Part shown: positions 12,824 through 24,451 of the stretch, piece by piece
Layout of the letters: each line of letters begins with the position of its first letter
Numbering within the stretch: the first letter of the stretch is position 1
Program-made: the position numbers and the translations under genes
Assembly (NCBI RefSeq): GCF_031755915.1
Contig: NC_083382.1
Span: forward strand, 28,186,001 to 28,250,000
Source of the DNA: Ziziphus jujuba
Lineage: Eukaryota > Streptophyta > Magnoliopsida > Rosales > Rhamnaceae
DNA length: 64,000 bases
Direction of reading: 5' to 3'
Notes under the pieces: generated by a model
What the model was told of the DNA's origin: nothing
The model's database searches: none
The model's input: the letters and a program-made list of their open reading frames with translations, nothing else

Positions 12824-13164
12824 AACTTGTAATTTTCAAAAAAAAAAGGTTTTTTCTACTTATTTACATAATTAACGTACCAAACTAACATTTTAAAAAG
12901 CAACAGAATTTCATACTTGGCTGTCAAAATCTGAGGGAAATGCATATGGGAATCTGTCATATTATGTAATCTAATTTGTCTTAATGGGATTTTCCTAACA
13001 CACCTTTTTTAATAGCTCTTTCTTGTATTCCGGATTCTGGTCTTCACTTTCTACCTCTCCTCACTTTAATACTACTTTTATTTTCTTTTTATTTTATATT
13101 TATTTATACCTCCAAATCAAACAGTCTTTACCAGAGACTATACCTCATCTTGATATCTATATCT

Positions 13165-13195
<31 letters not shown>

Positions 13196-13274
13196 GTGGC
13201 GTTTTAGAAAGAGAGAGCCAAAAAGACTACTGTTTCAGATCATACACAAGAGAGAGAGAGAGAGAGAGAGAGAA
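12824..13274 (+). promoter_or_regulatory. Promoter-proximal region and 5' leader of the GARP gene
   Basis: AT-rich sequence ends in a (TA)n tract (about 13169-13195) that can serve as the TATA region. The likely leader follows, with a (GA)n run (about 13250-13273) directly before the ATG at 13275. GA repeats in plant leaders are targets of BBR/BPC GAGA-binding proteins (family knowledge). No single TATA box can be chosen within the TA tract. Confidence 0.5.
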
Positions 13275-16268
13275 ATGGCTAGTCTGAAAGTGTCTTATGT
13301 CCCCAAATCCATCACAAACTTACTCAATGATCTGCAAAAAGTCCAAGATGTCTCACAGAGATGGTCAGTTCTGAATGACTACATGCGTGAGCATGAAGAA
13401 GAGCTGGCCAGGGTTATGGTTTTCAAACGTGAACTCCCTCAGTGCATGTTGCTCCTCATGGACGGTACTAAATCAAAACCATATTTAAAAAAAAAAAAAA
13501 AAGAAACAAAATCCCTTTTATTAATTTTTTTAATTCATAAAGTTATAATAACTGTTCTCTTTGAAGTTTTGATAATAATTTATATATATATATATATATA
13601 TGTATAGCCATTGAAGTGTTAAAGGTGGAAATCCGGAAGGCTGAGAAGGAAAAAGAACATGCTGAAGAACAGAAACGTATTTCTGAGCTTTTGGCAAGGA
13701 ACAAAAGGAGTTATGAGAATTATAATCAGAATGAACAAATGAATAATACTAATGTTGAACAAGGACATGGACAATACCTTGTCAATCCTTTGTCTGCAGC
13801 CAATTCTTGGGACTCTTATCGTCCCGACCTCAACAGAACCGATCAGGTTTTTCTAACATCATCTAAACAATCACTTTTTTTTTTCCTTTTTTTTTTTTTT
13901 TGATTTCTATGAAAACTAAAAAAAGAATATTGAAAATTTTTTTGTTACAAAATCTTTTTAGCCGTACAACTACGGTGAAAATGGAAAGGGAAAGGAGGTA
14001 GAGAGAGAGGTGGCAGTGGTTACGAAAACCAAGTATCCGAGAATCGGATCCTCGGATAATCATGAAGGTATAAGTTTGGTGGGAAATGAATCTGCAGAAG
14101 AACCACATTATCAGCAAGAGCCAAGACAACAAGCAGAGCCAATGTTGCCAGAGCCTACTGATCTCTGGAGGAATATTACTAGGAGATACTGGACACCAGA
14201 CCTTCATGCAAGGTTCCTGGACGCTCTGAATATTCTTGGGGGTCCTGAAGGTAAAATTATTATTATTATTATTATTTTTTTCTTTTTGTTGATCATATGG
14301 TAAAATTACAATTTGAAAACCTAATTTTATCATGAATTATTCTTTTTTATTTTTATTTTTTTTGGTGGTAATCATGAATTAGCTTTTGGGTTGACAACTT
14401 GGAGTATATGTAAATGATGCATGAAGAAATTGGTAATTTGCATGTTTCTGATGGTGTAATTAGAAGCCACGTTCCAATGTATCACACATATGTGTGTTTT
14501 TTAGTTTTTTTTTTTTTTTTGTTCTCTCTCTCTCTCTCTCTCCTTATAATCAATTCCGTTATAATGTTTTATTTTAATTTTAAATTATTATATTGTTTTT
14601 TTCCTTTCTTTTTTTTTTTTTTTTAATTTATATCTATGTTTTGTTGTTGGGCAGTGGCTACACCAAAACAAATTAAAGAGACAATGCAAATTGAGGGCTT
14701 GACTACTGACCAAGTGAAAAGCCATCTCCAGGTTGATTAATTTGAATTTCTCTTCCCTATAGCAAGTATTTTTTTTTTTTTACTTTTTCTTTTTTTTTGT
14801 TAAAAAAATAAATTTTCTAGTTAAAAAAAAAATGGTGTTCCTATTTGAAAGTTGTCAAAATCTTTTATCAAAGTTTATATCGGGTTGGTGTTTTATCTGC
14901 TAGTTGAATTGCTCATCGTGGAAAAGTAAATTAGCGTATGTTTGATTGGCTTTTTTTCTTTATTATTTTTTTTTAACCCAAAAGCTCTTCTTTTTAAAAA
15001 AATTTAAATGTTTGAAAATAGTTAACAAAAAAAAAAAATAATAAATTAAATTAAATTTTAAACTTCTTTGTAAAAGTTCCTTTTTAGGTTATGCAGGTAA
15101 TCCAAAAACCATTTAACGCAAATTTTTTTTTTTATAATTTACAATCAAATATTCATTAATTTTTAAATATATATATATATATATATAGATATGTTTTTAA
15201 AATATTATAGAAAGCTGTACTAATAAAAACTTTAGTTACATAAGCAAGTGGAGCAGGCAATACATTTTAGGAACGGATAATTGAAGCATAAACTTGCGGT
15301 GAGGCTTATGTTGGTAATTAACTGATATGCAGACTAATCTCGAGAAAACGTAAAGGACGATTTGATAGACTGATTGGATGGGAGATTCCTATGGCATAAA
15401 CCAAATAGTACTTCTCAGGCCTTAAGGGAAGCAGTGTATTTTTTTTTTTTTTTTAATCTTAGGTTTTTTCACTAATAAGTTTATTTATGAAGGTTAACTT
15501 GCTCATATGAACAACTTAGCCCAACTGATCTTTTTCCTCGCACAAGGTTTGTTTACCTTCCATTAATTCAATGGAAGACTCTCACCCACCCCCCCTCTTT
15601 TAGTTCAATGGCCAACTTTTATTTGTTCTCCTTTATTTGATTAATTGATATAACGCATGGTTATTGCATAATTTCATCTGATGATCTGTGTTGACTCTTG
15701 CTTAACGTTGTGACAAGTTTGACTAAGTTTCTGACTGATCCATGTTGTTTTTATAAGCAACTGTGATAAGGTAAGCTTCTGATTGTGATTTTGATACAGA
15801 GAAAGGTGATACATATAGAAATTTCTGATTAATTGTACAAAATATGCAGTCTTGCCATTGGTGCTTTCTCGATTTCAATATATTGTGTGGCCTGTTTCTC
15901 TTTTGTATTGTCTGATTGCTTTCTATTTTTGCATTCCCACATTAACCAACATCCACAAAAAGCAAACACAATGCTTTTTGCTTCCTAATAAATTTTTGAC
16001 ACCCATATTTCATCATCCTATTGACCACCATGGAACCAATTGGTTTTCCCGTCAAATATGAACTTGTGGATTTCCGATGCTCTTCATGATATTCAAAGTA
16101 AGCATTTAAAAATGATAGTTTATTGAATCATGAAGCTGATAGAAAATTGATATTTGGTTTCAGAAGTACCGAAATCACAACCGCGAGTGTCTTCGGAATG
16201 GCACAGATGAGGAAAATCAACCAGTGGGACATCAAAATTGGCCAGGCATATGGATGACAGACGGCTGA
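13275..16268 (+). CDS. GARP G2-like transcription factor, HHO/NIGT1-like (299 aa, five exons)
   Basis: Exons are 13275-13464, 13608-13846, 13962-14250, 14655-14731 and 16164-16268. All introns are GT/AG and the phases join cleanly into 299 codons plus TGA. The N-terminal part carries the HHO/HRS1-type block with FKRELPQCMLLL (about residues 51-62), then a lysine/glutamate-rich coiled-coil-like helix (VLKVEIRKAEKEKEHAEEQK). The Myb-like GARP domain begins RRYWTPDLHARFLDAL, continues VATPKQIKETM across the exon 3/4 join, and ends VKSHLQKYR across the exon 4/5 join. The tail is only about 32 residues (to MTDG). HHO/NIGT1 proteins are nuclear repressors in nitrate and phosphate signalling; this role is inferred from the family. 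The protein is shorter than most HHO members and I see no clear EAR motif. A (GA)n leader and a duplicated upstream block precede it. A truncated second copy lies at 42559-45413. Confidence 0.88.
14732..16163 (+). other. Long intron 4 of the GARP gene
   Basis: A 1.43-kb intron that splits the VKSHLQ/KYR motif. It has poly-T runs and a (TA)n tract (15168-15187). An open stretch at 15852-16061 has no recognisable domain and is repeated in the second copy only because the whole block is repeated. Confidence 0.7.
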
Positions 16269-17745
16269 TTCATTCTGTGCATAGGCAGTTGAAGGGACCA
16301 GCCAATTACTTATGCAAAAAGCTGTCGTCCTATATATAATAAATAATCGGTCTGTAAACTCGTAACATATTACGGGAAGAACCTATACGGTACGGGCTTT
16401 GATGGTAGTTTATGGATGAAAACTGGTGCAGTGTCCTCTTTTTTCTATCTTTCAGTTACTGTTAGAGTGTGTTGTTTGTCGTAGCTATAACGGATAAGAC
16501 TGTTTGAACAGGCACTTATATATATATATATATATATACTCCTACTCTTCCCATGGTATCTATCTGACCTTGAGCTTTGAAATGCTTGATTGTGTCTTTT
16601 TTCCCAACTTATAATGCTTTCTATTAATCTATTAGCCAAAACCACACCGTAAAACTACTAAAACTTCTAGGGAACCATAACGTAACTTATGACATCTCCT
16701 CAACTAGACAACCACCCTCTTGCATAATCTACTGGTGACCTTATGATCTTTGTCAGCATTTTCAGTTCTCAATAATAACTTGTTAATGCAAGAAAAGAGA
16801 ACTTTTTTTCTTAAATTTCTTTTTGTACCAAAATATATCAGATCCATCTGGGACACATTTATTCCAGTAAAAGTTATAGTCCTTTGTAAAGCAATAATCA
16901 CCAAAATCAAACCAGAAGAATATGATGTCCAACAGGGCAGAGCTAGCAGCAGCATCCATATTAGTCAACAATTCCATTTAGGTCCTACCATGTGCATGTT
17001 CTAAACATGCTCTGCTCCACATCATTGCAAATCTAGGCATCTATTGTAATGGGCCGTGTGCACTACCATTTTGCTTTATTTCAATATCTATATTGATAAT
17101 GGATAAAAATATTTTATTAATTTGCAATAATACCTGAACTAATCAAAGAGCTCCTAGCTGTGGGTATGTAGATGGCCACGAAGCAAGAAGTGGTCTGTCC
17201 AGGAAAAAATTCGTTAAAAACTACAATCTCCAAAGTTCAACTTTGCCAACAAGTCCCCGTGGTTTTACTCATTAATGAAATGTACCCGCCAAGTGAATCC
17301 TGATTTTTATTTATTTATTTTTGAGAGAGTATAAATCCCTAATTTTTTTTAAGTGAATGGTTTCGTTTGCTTTTAATTGTATTTTGTTAATGGTGCTCAA
17401 TGGTGGTTTAAGAATTTGTTTTGGAAGGGAAAGAGTATTAAAAAATTCATTTATTATTATTGATAACACAAAATATTTTTTTGTGGAATATGTATATCTA
17501 ACACAAAGTACTTCCATTATTATTTACTAGTTCAATATCTACACATATTATTGTTCATTATAAACACATATCATGTTTTATTTTCACTTAAGATTACTGC
17601 ACTATTCTATCAATCCATGGAGAGCCCATATGTCGACATAGATAATTTGGGAGATATCTCCAAAAAAAACAAAATATATGTATATATATACATAAATATA
17701 TTTATTTGACATCAAAACAAGAAACAAAAGTGCGTACAAAAGAGC
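16269..17745. other. 3' flank of the GARP gene, no further gene seen
   Basis: Non-coding DNA with a (TA)n tract (16517-16538). Overlapping open frames near 16704-17004 on both strands have no domain and no splice or start context. They persist in copy 2 (45912-46212) because the block is a recent duplicate. Compared with copy 2, about 78 bp are missing between GTAGCT and ATAACGG near 16485. Confidence 0.6.
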
Positions 17746-18787
17746 TTAAGCATCCAGGAGAGGGTCAAGCTGGGCTCCAACAAAAAACGCCATCCAATGA
17801 CTCTCTTTTCTTGTCATAAACAAGAAAGCGTGATCAACCACAAAGCTTGGAGTAGGAATTCTGGCTCTTCTTTCACGACGTTCAACAGCAATAGTGCTAG
17901 AAACGGCTTCAGTCCCTTTCTCATTCACTTCAATATGGGACTTTGTGGAATATATCTGAAACATGAAGTCTATCACTGTTGGGACTGTCTACCATTTCTG
18001 TAAGCTCCCTGCCTCAAATGGTAGTATTTAGCCCCATTTCCTTCTGCATGCTTTTCAAAGCTTTGAACACGAATGAGAATTTGAACTTTGGAATCCAAAA
18101 ATCAGAGAGATTCTTTTGATACATCTTAAATATTTGATTTAGAAAATCAGGATCTATGAGCTAAATGTCTGGACTAGGTTGAGGAGATCATCATTCTCAT
18201 CCGGAAGGAAAAAAGTACATGGAAATTTTTTTGGCCATATTGACCACTTTGGTAAGGAACTTGAACAACTTTGTAACCATCAAATGATCCGTGGAGGATA
18301 TATATATCTTACAGTTTTCCCATTTAGAAGAGGAAATTCTCGAAGTTGAGACGCTATGAGGGATCGAATTTCTGATCCCATGCTCCTTTAAAATAGAGTG
18401 CATAGGCAAGAACAAGCACAGTTTTGAAGTATCCAATTGGGAGGAGATGTTTGATTAGTCTTTTTGATCTAGCCAAGCACCATTGACAAAGGACAGAAGT
18501 GGACCACCTTCGAGGTTCTCATCTGGGGATGCAACAGTGCTGAGAATCTTCGAAGACAACAGATTTAAATCACTAACATTGCTTGATCCTAAAAAGTGAA
18601 GAAGCTGTTGCAGAGTTTGGCCTTTTGAGCCTGCAGCAATCAAGCTTAGCATAACATATAGGGATATAAGGAGAGGCCGCAAAATTGGAGCCCTTTGGAG
18701 CTACCTTTTCTAGTATCTGGTTTGTCAACATCAAACAGAAGTCTATGTTGAAGAGGGCACTGGTGTTGATGGTGGTGAGTTCTCCAT
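17746..18787 (-). pseudogene. Serpin pseudogene S1
   Basis: The ATG is at 18785-18787 in the usual family start context (ATGGAGAACTCACCA) and the stop is at 17746. Exon 1 sequence is recognisable ([28 protein letters not shown]) but carries 1-bp frameshifts near 18765 and 18665. At WLDQ it jumps directly to exon-2 sequence, so the end of exon 1, the intron and the start of exon 2 are deleted. More frameshifts follow, although the final ~76 codons are open with a reactive-loop region (EKGTEAVSST then IAVERRERRARIPTPSF). The conserved FVADHPF is altered to FVVDHAF. It cannot make a full serpin. Confidence 0.85.
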
Positions 18788-19435
18788 TTTGATTACCAAA
18801 AAGCTTTTGATCTTTGTCTTGTGATGATCAACTTGTTATATATAGGGGAGGAAGAATGAAAACTTCTAGGAAAGTTATTGATTAGAGACTTTTTTTTTTA
18901 TTTTTTATTTTGCTTTGTTTTGTTTTGTCCTACTGTGACCTCTGAACACCTTTGTACATAGCATTTTACTTTATCTACAGATAGCTCACCTTGTCCCGAA
19001 AAATAAGTAGATAAGTAAATAAAGGCATAACAAATTAAGTTTTGTATTTCGCAAATTTTAAGTTCATAAATTTGATCTCCTCACTTTTCCTATTTTCGAA
19101 AGGGACAATATTGAGGGGCTATGTTTTGCTTGTAGAATCACCAGCTGGACAATCCTATACAAGAACAAAAAACATAAATTACAAATGGACAAAACAAAAA
19201 GTAGACATTGAAATTAACAAATATTCATTCGAGTAAGTGGACATCCCCTTTCCATTAATAGAGTAGAAAGAAATCATACCATAGATTCGAACTCAAGACC
19301 TCACAATCACCAAAGTTTTGATACCAATGCCAAATTGATTAACATCTATTTCAAAAGCTTAGGCTAACAAAAAGTTGATCCAAAAGTAAATTTTTATATA
19401 AGTTGTAGCTTATTTATAAATATCTACAACATGTC
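18788..19435. other. Serpin-unit upstream flank
   Basis: This holds a TATA-like ATATATAGG at about 18838 (minus CCTATATAT) upstream of S1, and then flanking DNA. A motif set in this flank (TTTTCCTATTTTCGAAAGGGACAATATTG) recurs upstream of other serpins at about 31025 and, more weakly, 28930. The cluster therefore grew by duplication of a unit that included 5' flank. Confidence 0.55.
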
Positions 19436-19935
19436 TTAAGCATCCAGAAGAGAATTGAGCATGGCTTCAACAAAGAAAATCATGCCATGAGTTTCTTCTC
19501 TTATCATAAACAAAAAAAATGATGGTCTGCAACAAAGCTTCGTATTGGAAATGTAGAACGACAATGTAAACCTCGAACAGCAGTGCTTGCTGCAGCTTCT
19601 GTCCCTTCCTCATTTACTTTAATATAAAGACTTATGCAGTATATCTGAATCAGAAAGCACATGACCACTATTATCTCTCTCAACCATTTTTGTCATCTCC
19701 ACAGGCTCGTATGGTGATTTAAGCCCCCAATTTCCTTCATGGTTTCGGAAGCTTCAAACTCAAAATGGAACTTAAATTTTGGAATCCAAAAATAAGACAT
19801 ACCTTCTAACCCTATCTTGAATTATTGTTGATTCGAAAGCTGGGATTGAGTTTAACCATTTGGATTAGATTTGGCACACCGTCTTTCTCATTTGGAAGGA
19901 AAAAGTACATGCAAAACTTCCCAGCATCTTGACCA
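19436..19935 (-). pseudogene. Serpin exon-2 remnant S2
   Basis: This aligns to the C-terminal two-thirds of serpin exon 2. The minus strand keeps the hinge ([14 protein letters not shown]) and a loop RGLHCRSTFPIRSF, then FVADHHF with a 1-bp insertion in an A run. Upstream the frame is broken by stops and indels. No exon 1 is present. The remnant runs straight into S3 at ~19,938. Confidence 0.8.
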
Positions 19936-19937
19936 TT

Positions 19938-20525
19938 TAGAAGGTGAGGAGAGGTTGAGCACAGTTCAAACAAAGAAAACCATGCCATGAGTGTCTTCTC
20001 TGATCATATATAAGGAAAGGATGGCCTGCCCCAAAGCTTAGTGTTACAATACTATGACAGCATCCCAAGCATAAAGCACTAGCACTTGCTGCTTCCGTCC
20101 CTTCCTCATCAACTTCAATAAAAGACTTATGGAATATATCTGAAACATATAGTTTTTTACTCTCCTAACTATTAACTACCATTTCAGTGAGCCCACCTGG
20201 GCTGAAAATTAGTTTAAGTCCCATTTCCTCCCTGGTTTTTGGAGGTTCAAACTCGAAACAGACTTAAATTTTGGGATATAAAATTGGGGGTGTCCGCTAA
20301 CCTCAGCTTGAATCGTTGATTCAAGAAACCAGGATTGAGTTTAACTGTTTGGAAGTAAAAATGTACATGGAAATTTTTTTAGCATCTTGACCAGTTTTGT
20401 AGGGAATTTGAAGCACTTTATAACCATCAAATGATCCATAGAGATGGTTTAAGAATCTTGGAGAGGTCATGAAGGGAACTTTAACAGTTCATCCATTAAG
20501 AAGGTGAAATTCTCTAAGTTGACTC
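19938..20525 (-). pseudogene. Serpin exon-2 remnant S3
   Basis: A second exon-2 remnant fused head to tail with S2. The hinge is VDEEGTEAASASA and the loop is LCLGCCHSIVTLSF, followed by GAGHPF in place of VADHPF. Frameshifts and stops are scattered through it. It ends near 20,525 at the FHLLNG-equivalent position, so the first part of exon 2 and all of exon 1 are missing. Confidence 0.75.
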
Positions 20526-21142
20526 AACCTTAACATTATTAAAATACAAATATTTATATCAAAACAAGAAAACAATTTCTTCCCAACACCCTAATTCAAC
20601 ATATATATATATATATATGTATATAAGACACAGTTTTATAACATTTCCTGATCAACCTTAAGCATCCAGTAGAAGGTTGAGCACGGCTCCAACAAAAAAC
20701 ACCATTCCATGAATTTCTTCTCTTATCATAAACATGAAAGGATGATCAGCTACAAAGCTTGGGGTTGGAAATGTGGCACAAAGGAAACGAAAAGCAGCAG
20801 CAGTGCTGGCTGCGGCTTCGGTCCCTTCCTCATTCACTTCAATATGGGACTTATGGAATATATCTGAAACATAAAGTCTATCACTGTTGGGACTGTCTAC
20901 CATTTCTGTCAGCTCCCCTACCTCAAATGGTAGTTTGAGCCCCATTTCCTTCATGCTTTTCGAAGCTTCCAACTCAAATGAGAATTTGAATTTTGGAATC
21001 CAAAAATCAGGGAGATCCTCTAACCACTACTTAAATTGTTGATTTAAGAAACCGGGATTGAATTTAATCTTTTGGATTAGATTGTGCAGGCCATCTTTTT
21101 CATCTGGAAGGAAAAAGTATATGGAAAATTTACGGGCATCTT

Positions 21143-21608
21143 TGTGAAGTCCAGCCGCACCGCCACTGCACCGACAGTGTGAAGACTGCACAGCCACCAT
21201 CTTTGACAATAGCCATTGCTGCATTTAACACCGAAAATGGATTGCTCAACAATTGTGGGCTACTGTCAGAAGCTGTTGAAGATTGTGGCCATGCAACCGA
21301 CCTTGTAAGCCTATAAATAGGCTCCATCCCGTTGCATGCAAGCCAAGCCAAGAGAGCAAGCTCAATATTATCCTAAGTAAGGAATATTGAGAGAAAACTC
21401 CGAGAGAGAGAGTGTTTAAGTTCCAGAGAGAGCTTGAGAGAAGAGTGAGCAAATTTCAGAGAGAGTTTGACAGTAAGGGGAGAGATTCCACGTGAGAATC
21501 CAAGAGAGAAGTTTTTGTATTTTTGTATTCTATTTCCAAGAGAGTAATAGAATTCTTTTTATTTTTCTTCTCATATTTCTTCTCTAAAGTGGTCAGAGAA
21601 CCACAACA
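21143..21608 (+). repeat. 5' LTR of C1
   Basis: TG...CA ends, 466 bp. It contains a likely TATA element (CCTATAAATAGG at about 21309) and GA-rich sequence downstream that fits a transcribed leader. Confidence 0.93.
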
Positions 21609-21821
21609 AGTGGTATCAGAGCTCCAGGTCGAGAGCTTGGGTTCAAAATTTGAAGAAACAGAGCCACTGTTCTTCAGGTTGGTGTTTCGAAAAGTTGCTC
21701 AAATAATTAATTTGACAATACCAGGTGAAAGTACCCGACGAGAAGAGAACAACGAAGTTCGCCGGAGAGAAACGAAACGTCTCACGCGCCGTCTGGAGGT
21801 TGAAGACGACCACGTCAGCAG

Positions 21822-21940
21822 ACACGTCAGCGCACCAGCCACGTCATCAGCCACGCGATCCGACACGTCATCAGCCACGTCATCAGCCACGTCATCTGCC
21901 ACGTGTTGACACGTCAACACAATCTGCCACGTCATCAGAA
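21822..21940 (+). repeat. CACGTCA-rich repeats in the C1 leader
   Basis: At least seven copies of CCACGTCATC-like units (some as CACGTG or GACACGTC) lie in the untranslated leader between PBS and gag. The ACGT core is the binding site of plant bZIP factors (G-box and C-box). This may be a transcribed enhancer or simply a simple-repeat expansion. Confidence 0.7.
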
Positions 21941-22171
21941 GTTTTTGAAATTACGGAATAGCCCCTGAATTGTTTGAAATTACAGATTGACCCCTGTAGT
22001 TTTTGTATTTACAGGTTGACCCAGAAGTTTTATGAAATTACATATTTGCCCCAAAATTTCTGGTAATTATATTTTGACCCCGGAAGAGTCAAGTCCACCA
22101 TTTTCGGCCGTTCTGGACGCAACGGTTAACTCCGTTTTGCCAAATTCAGCTCCATTTTTAGTCAAGCCATA

Positions 22172-24451
22172 ATGTCAATGGAAGAATCATCTTCGGGAGC
22201 TATGGTTAAGCTCACTGCCACAAATTATACACTTTGGAGACCTCGGATGGAAGATCTCCTCAATTGTAAGGATTTGTTTGATCCTATAGAAGCTAAAGGA
22301 GAAAACCCCGATCCCAGCAAAGAAGCAGAATGGAAGAAATTAAACAAGAAAATGATCTGTCAGATCAGGCAATGGATCGATCACAGTGTCTTCCATCATG
22401 TAGCGAAGGAAACGGATGCATATGCCCTCTGGACAAAATTGGAGGACATGTACCAGGCCAAGACTGCTCGGAACAAAGCCCTGTTGCTTAAGCGATTGGT
22501 AAATTTAAAATTACAGAGTGGAACTTCTGTAGCCGAGCATACCAGTGAGTTCCAGAGCTTGGTAAATCAACTATCTGCTGTGGATTATCAATTAGGGGAT
22601 GAGGATCAGGCCCTCCTACTTCTAAGCTCTCTTCCAGACAGTTGGGAGACATTGGTAGTCTCTCTCAGCAATTCGGCCATGAATGGCAAACTTACTATGT
22701 CTATGGTTAAGGATGCCCTATTTAATGAAGAGGCCAGGAGAAAGGACATTGGCATGGATCAGTCACATGCCCTCGTCATAGAGAGAGGAAGACAGCAAAG
22801 AGGTGGTCGAGATAGGGGGAAAGGCAGGAGCAAGAGCAGAGGCAGATCTACAGACGACAGAAAATCATCATATAAGTGCTATCATTGTGGCCTGGAGGGT
22901 CACATGAAGAAGAACTGCAGAAAGTTGTTGAGAGAGCAGAGGCTCCAAGGTAATCAGCCGAAGAAGGATGGAGAGACACTAGTCACTGTTACAGGCGAAG
23001 TGGCGCTCTGCTCCACCAAAGAAGAGACATGCCTTCATATATCAAGCCAAGATGTTGAGTGGGTAGTCGATGCTGCAGCATCCTACCATGTCACTCCACA
23101 CAGAGATTTCTTCAAAACGTACAAAGCAGGAGACTTTGGTACGGTAAAGATGGGAAATTCCAGTTTTGCAAAGATTATGGGAACTGGTGATATTCAGGTA
23201 AAAACGAATGTTGGTTGTACAATCACTTTGAAGGATGTCCGTCATGTTCCAGATATTCGGCTTAATCTACTTTCGGGAGCAGCCTTAGACAAGCAAGGCT
23301 ATGACAACTACTTTAGCAAAGGCACATGGAAAATGACGAAAGGTGCCATAGTTGTCGCCCGAGGACATATTTGTGGAACGCTGTACAAAACTCATATGAA
23401 GATATGTGCAGAAAGCCTTAATATTGCAGAAGGAGAGGCGTCTCAAAATCTGTGGCACCAGAGACTTGGTCACATGAGTGAAAAAGGATTGTCCACTTTG
23501 GCAAGGAAGAAGCTTATCACTGTTTGCAAGGATGCTGCGCTAGATCCTTGTAATCACTGCTTGTTTGGTAAGCAACATAGAGTCTCCTTCAGTTCCTCTG
23601 CATCGAGAAGATCAGAGTTGCTTAGTCTGGTGCACTCTGATGTTTGTGGTCCCATGGAGGTGGAATCATTAGGTGGCAACAAGTATTTCCTGACCTTCAT
23701 TGATGATGCTTCACGGAAGGTGTGGGTATATTTCTTGAAGACAAAGGACCAGGTATTGGATTACTTCAAACTGTTTCATACCATGGTAGAGCGTGAAACA
23801 GGAAAGAAGCTGAAATGTCTCCGCTCAGATAATGGAGGCGAGTATACTTCCAAGGAGTTCGATGCCTACTGCAGAAGACATGGCATTCGACATGAGAAGA
23901 CGGTCCCTCGCACCCCACAACATAATGGAATAGCCGAAAGAATGAACCGAACCATTATGGAAAAGGTCAGAAGTATGATAAGTATGGCTAAGCTGCCAAA
24001 GCCATTCTGGGGAGAAGCTGTTCGTGCCGCCTGCTATTTAATCAACAGATCACCGTCAGTACCGTTGAATTTTGAAATTCCGGAGAAAGTGTGGTCGGGT
24101 AAGATTCCCTCCTACTCTCATTTAAGAGTGTTTGGTTGTTTAGCTTATGTACATGTATCCAAGGAGCTCAGACAGAAGCTCGATGCAAGATCTACTCCAT
24201 GCATCTTTATAGGATATGGAGATGAAGAATTCAGATACAGGTTATGGGACCCGAAAACAAAGAAGGTTATTAGAAGCAGGGATGTAGTATTCCATGAAAA
24301 CCAGAAAATGGAAGACATTGAAAAGCCCAGAATGTCTCCTAATTGTAGTTCTAGTGCCGAGAATTTTTGTCCTAATCCAGCACCAGCACAAATAGCCACA
24401 GAAGATAATGAGGTGCATGAAGATATACCAGGAGGAAGAAAGGGATATTGA
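22172..24451 (+). CDS. C1 gag-protease-integrase (759 aa)
   Basis: Gag begins near residue 1 with the Copia gag fold (YTLWRPRMEDLL, ALWTKLEDMY). A basic GRGRS-type region leads to a CCHC zinc knuckle CYHCGLEGHMKKNC at about residue 236. The protease motif at about residue 298 reads VVDAAASYHVTP; the family usually has D-S/T-G/A, so the second position is altered to Ala. The integrase zinc-binding H/H/C/C region starts near residue 428 (LWHQRLGHM, then CNHCLFGK). The D,D-35-E core is visible as LVHSDVCGP, LRSDNGGEY and HNGIAERMNRT. The frame ends at TGA 24449-24451, before RT, where a normal Copia polyprotein would continue. RT follows in the +1 frame. Confidence 0.9.
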   Translation: MSMEESSSGAMVKLTATNYTLWRPRMEDLLNCKDLFDPIEAKGENPDPSKEAEWKKLNKKMICQIRQWIDHSVFHHVAKETDAYALWTKLEDMYQAKTARNKALLLKRLVNLKLQSGTSVAEHTSEFQSLVNQLSAVDYQLGDEDQALLLLSSLPDSWETLVVSLSNSAMNGKLTMSMVKDALFNEEARRKDIGMDQSHALVIERGRQQRGGRDRGKGRSKSRGRSTDDRKSSYKCYHCGLEGHMKKNCRKLLREQRLQGNQPKKDGETLVTVTGEVALCSTKEETCLHISSQDVEWVVDAAASYHVTPHRDFFKTYKAGDFGTVKMGNSSFAKIMGTGDIQVKTNVGCTITLKDVRHVPDIRLNLLSGAALDKQGYDNYFSKGTWKMTKGAIVVARGHICGTLYKTHMKICAESLNIAEGEASQNLWHQRLGHMSEKGLSTLARKKLITVCKDAALDPCNHCLFGKQHRVSFSSSASRRSELLSLVHSDVCGPMEVESLGGNKYFLTFIDDASRKVWVYFLKTKDQVLDYFKLFHTMVERETGKKLKCLRSDNGGEYTSKEFDAYCRRHGIRHEKTVPRTPQHNGIAERMNRTIMEKVRSMISMAKLPKPFWGEAVRAACYLINRSPSVPLNFEIPEKVWSGKIPSYSHLRVFGCLAYVHVSKELRQKLDARSTPCIFIGYGDEEFRYRLWDPKTKKVIRSRDVVFHENQKMEDIEKPRMSPNCSSSAENFCPNPAPAQIATEDNEVHEDIPGGRKGY

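Noticed and set aside
13275..13607. A 110-codon single-exon reading of the GARP start
   Set aside because: The ORF runs into intron 1 (poly-A and TA repeats). Splicing at 13464/13608 restores the family sequence CMLLLMDAIEVLKVE.
15852..16061. 69-codon ORF in GARP intron 4
   Set aside because: It is identical in copy 2 only through duplication, lies within an intron, and has no domain.
16704..17004. Overlapping 83-84 codon ORFs conserved in both copies
   Set aside because: Conservation follows from the recent duplication of the whole block. There is no domain, and both strands are open equally.
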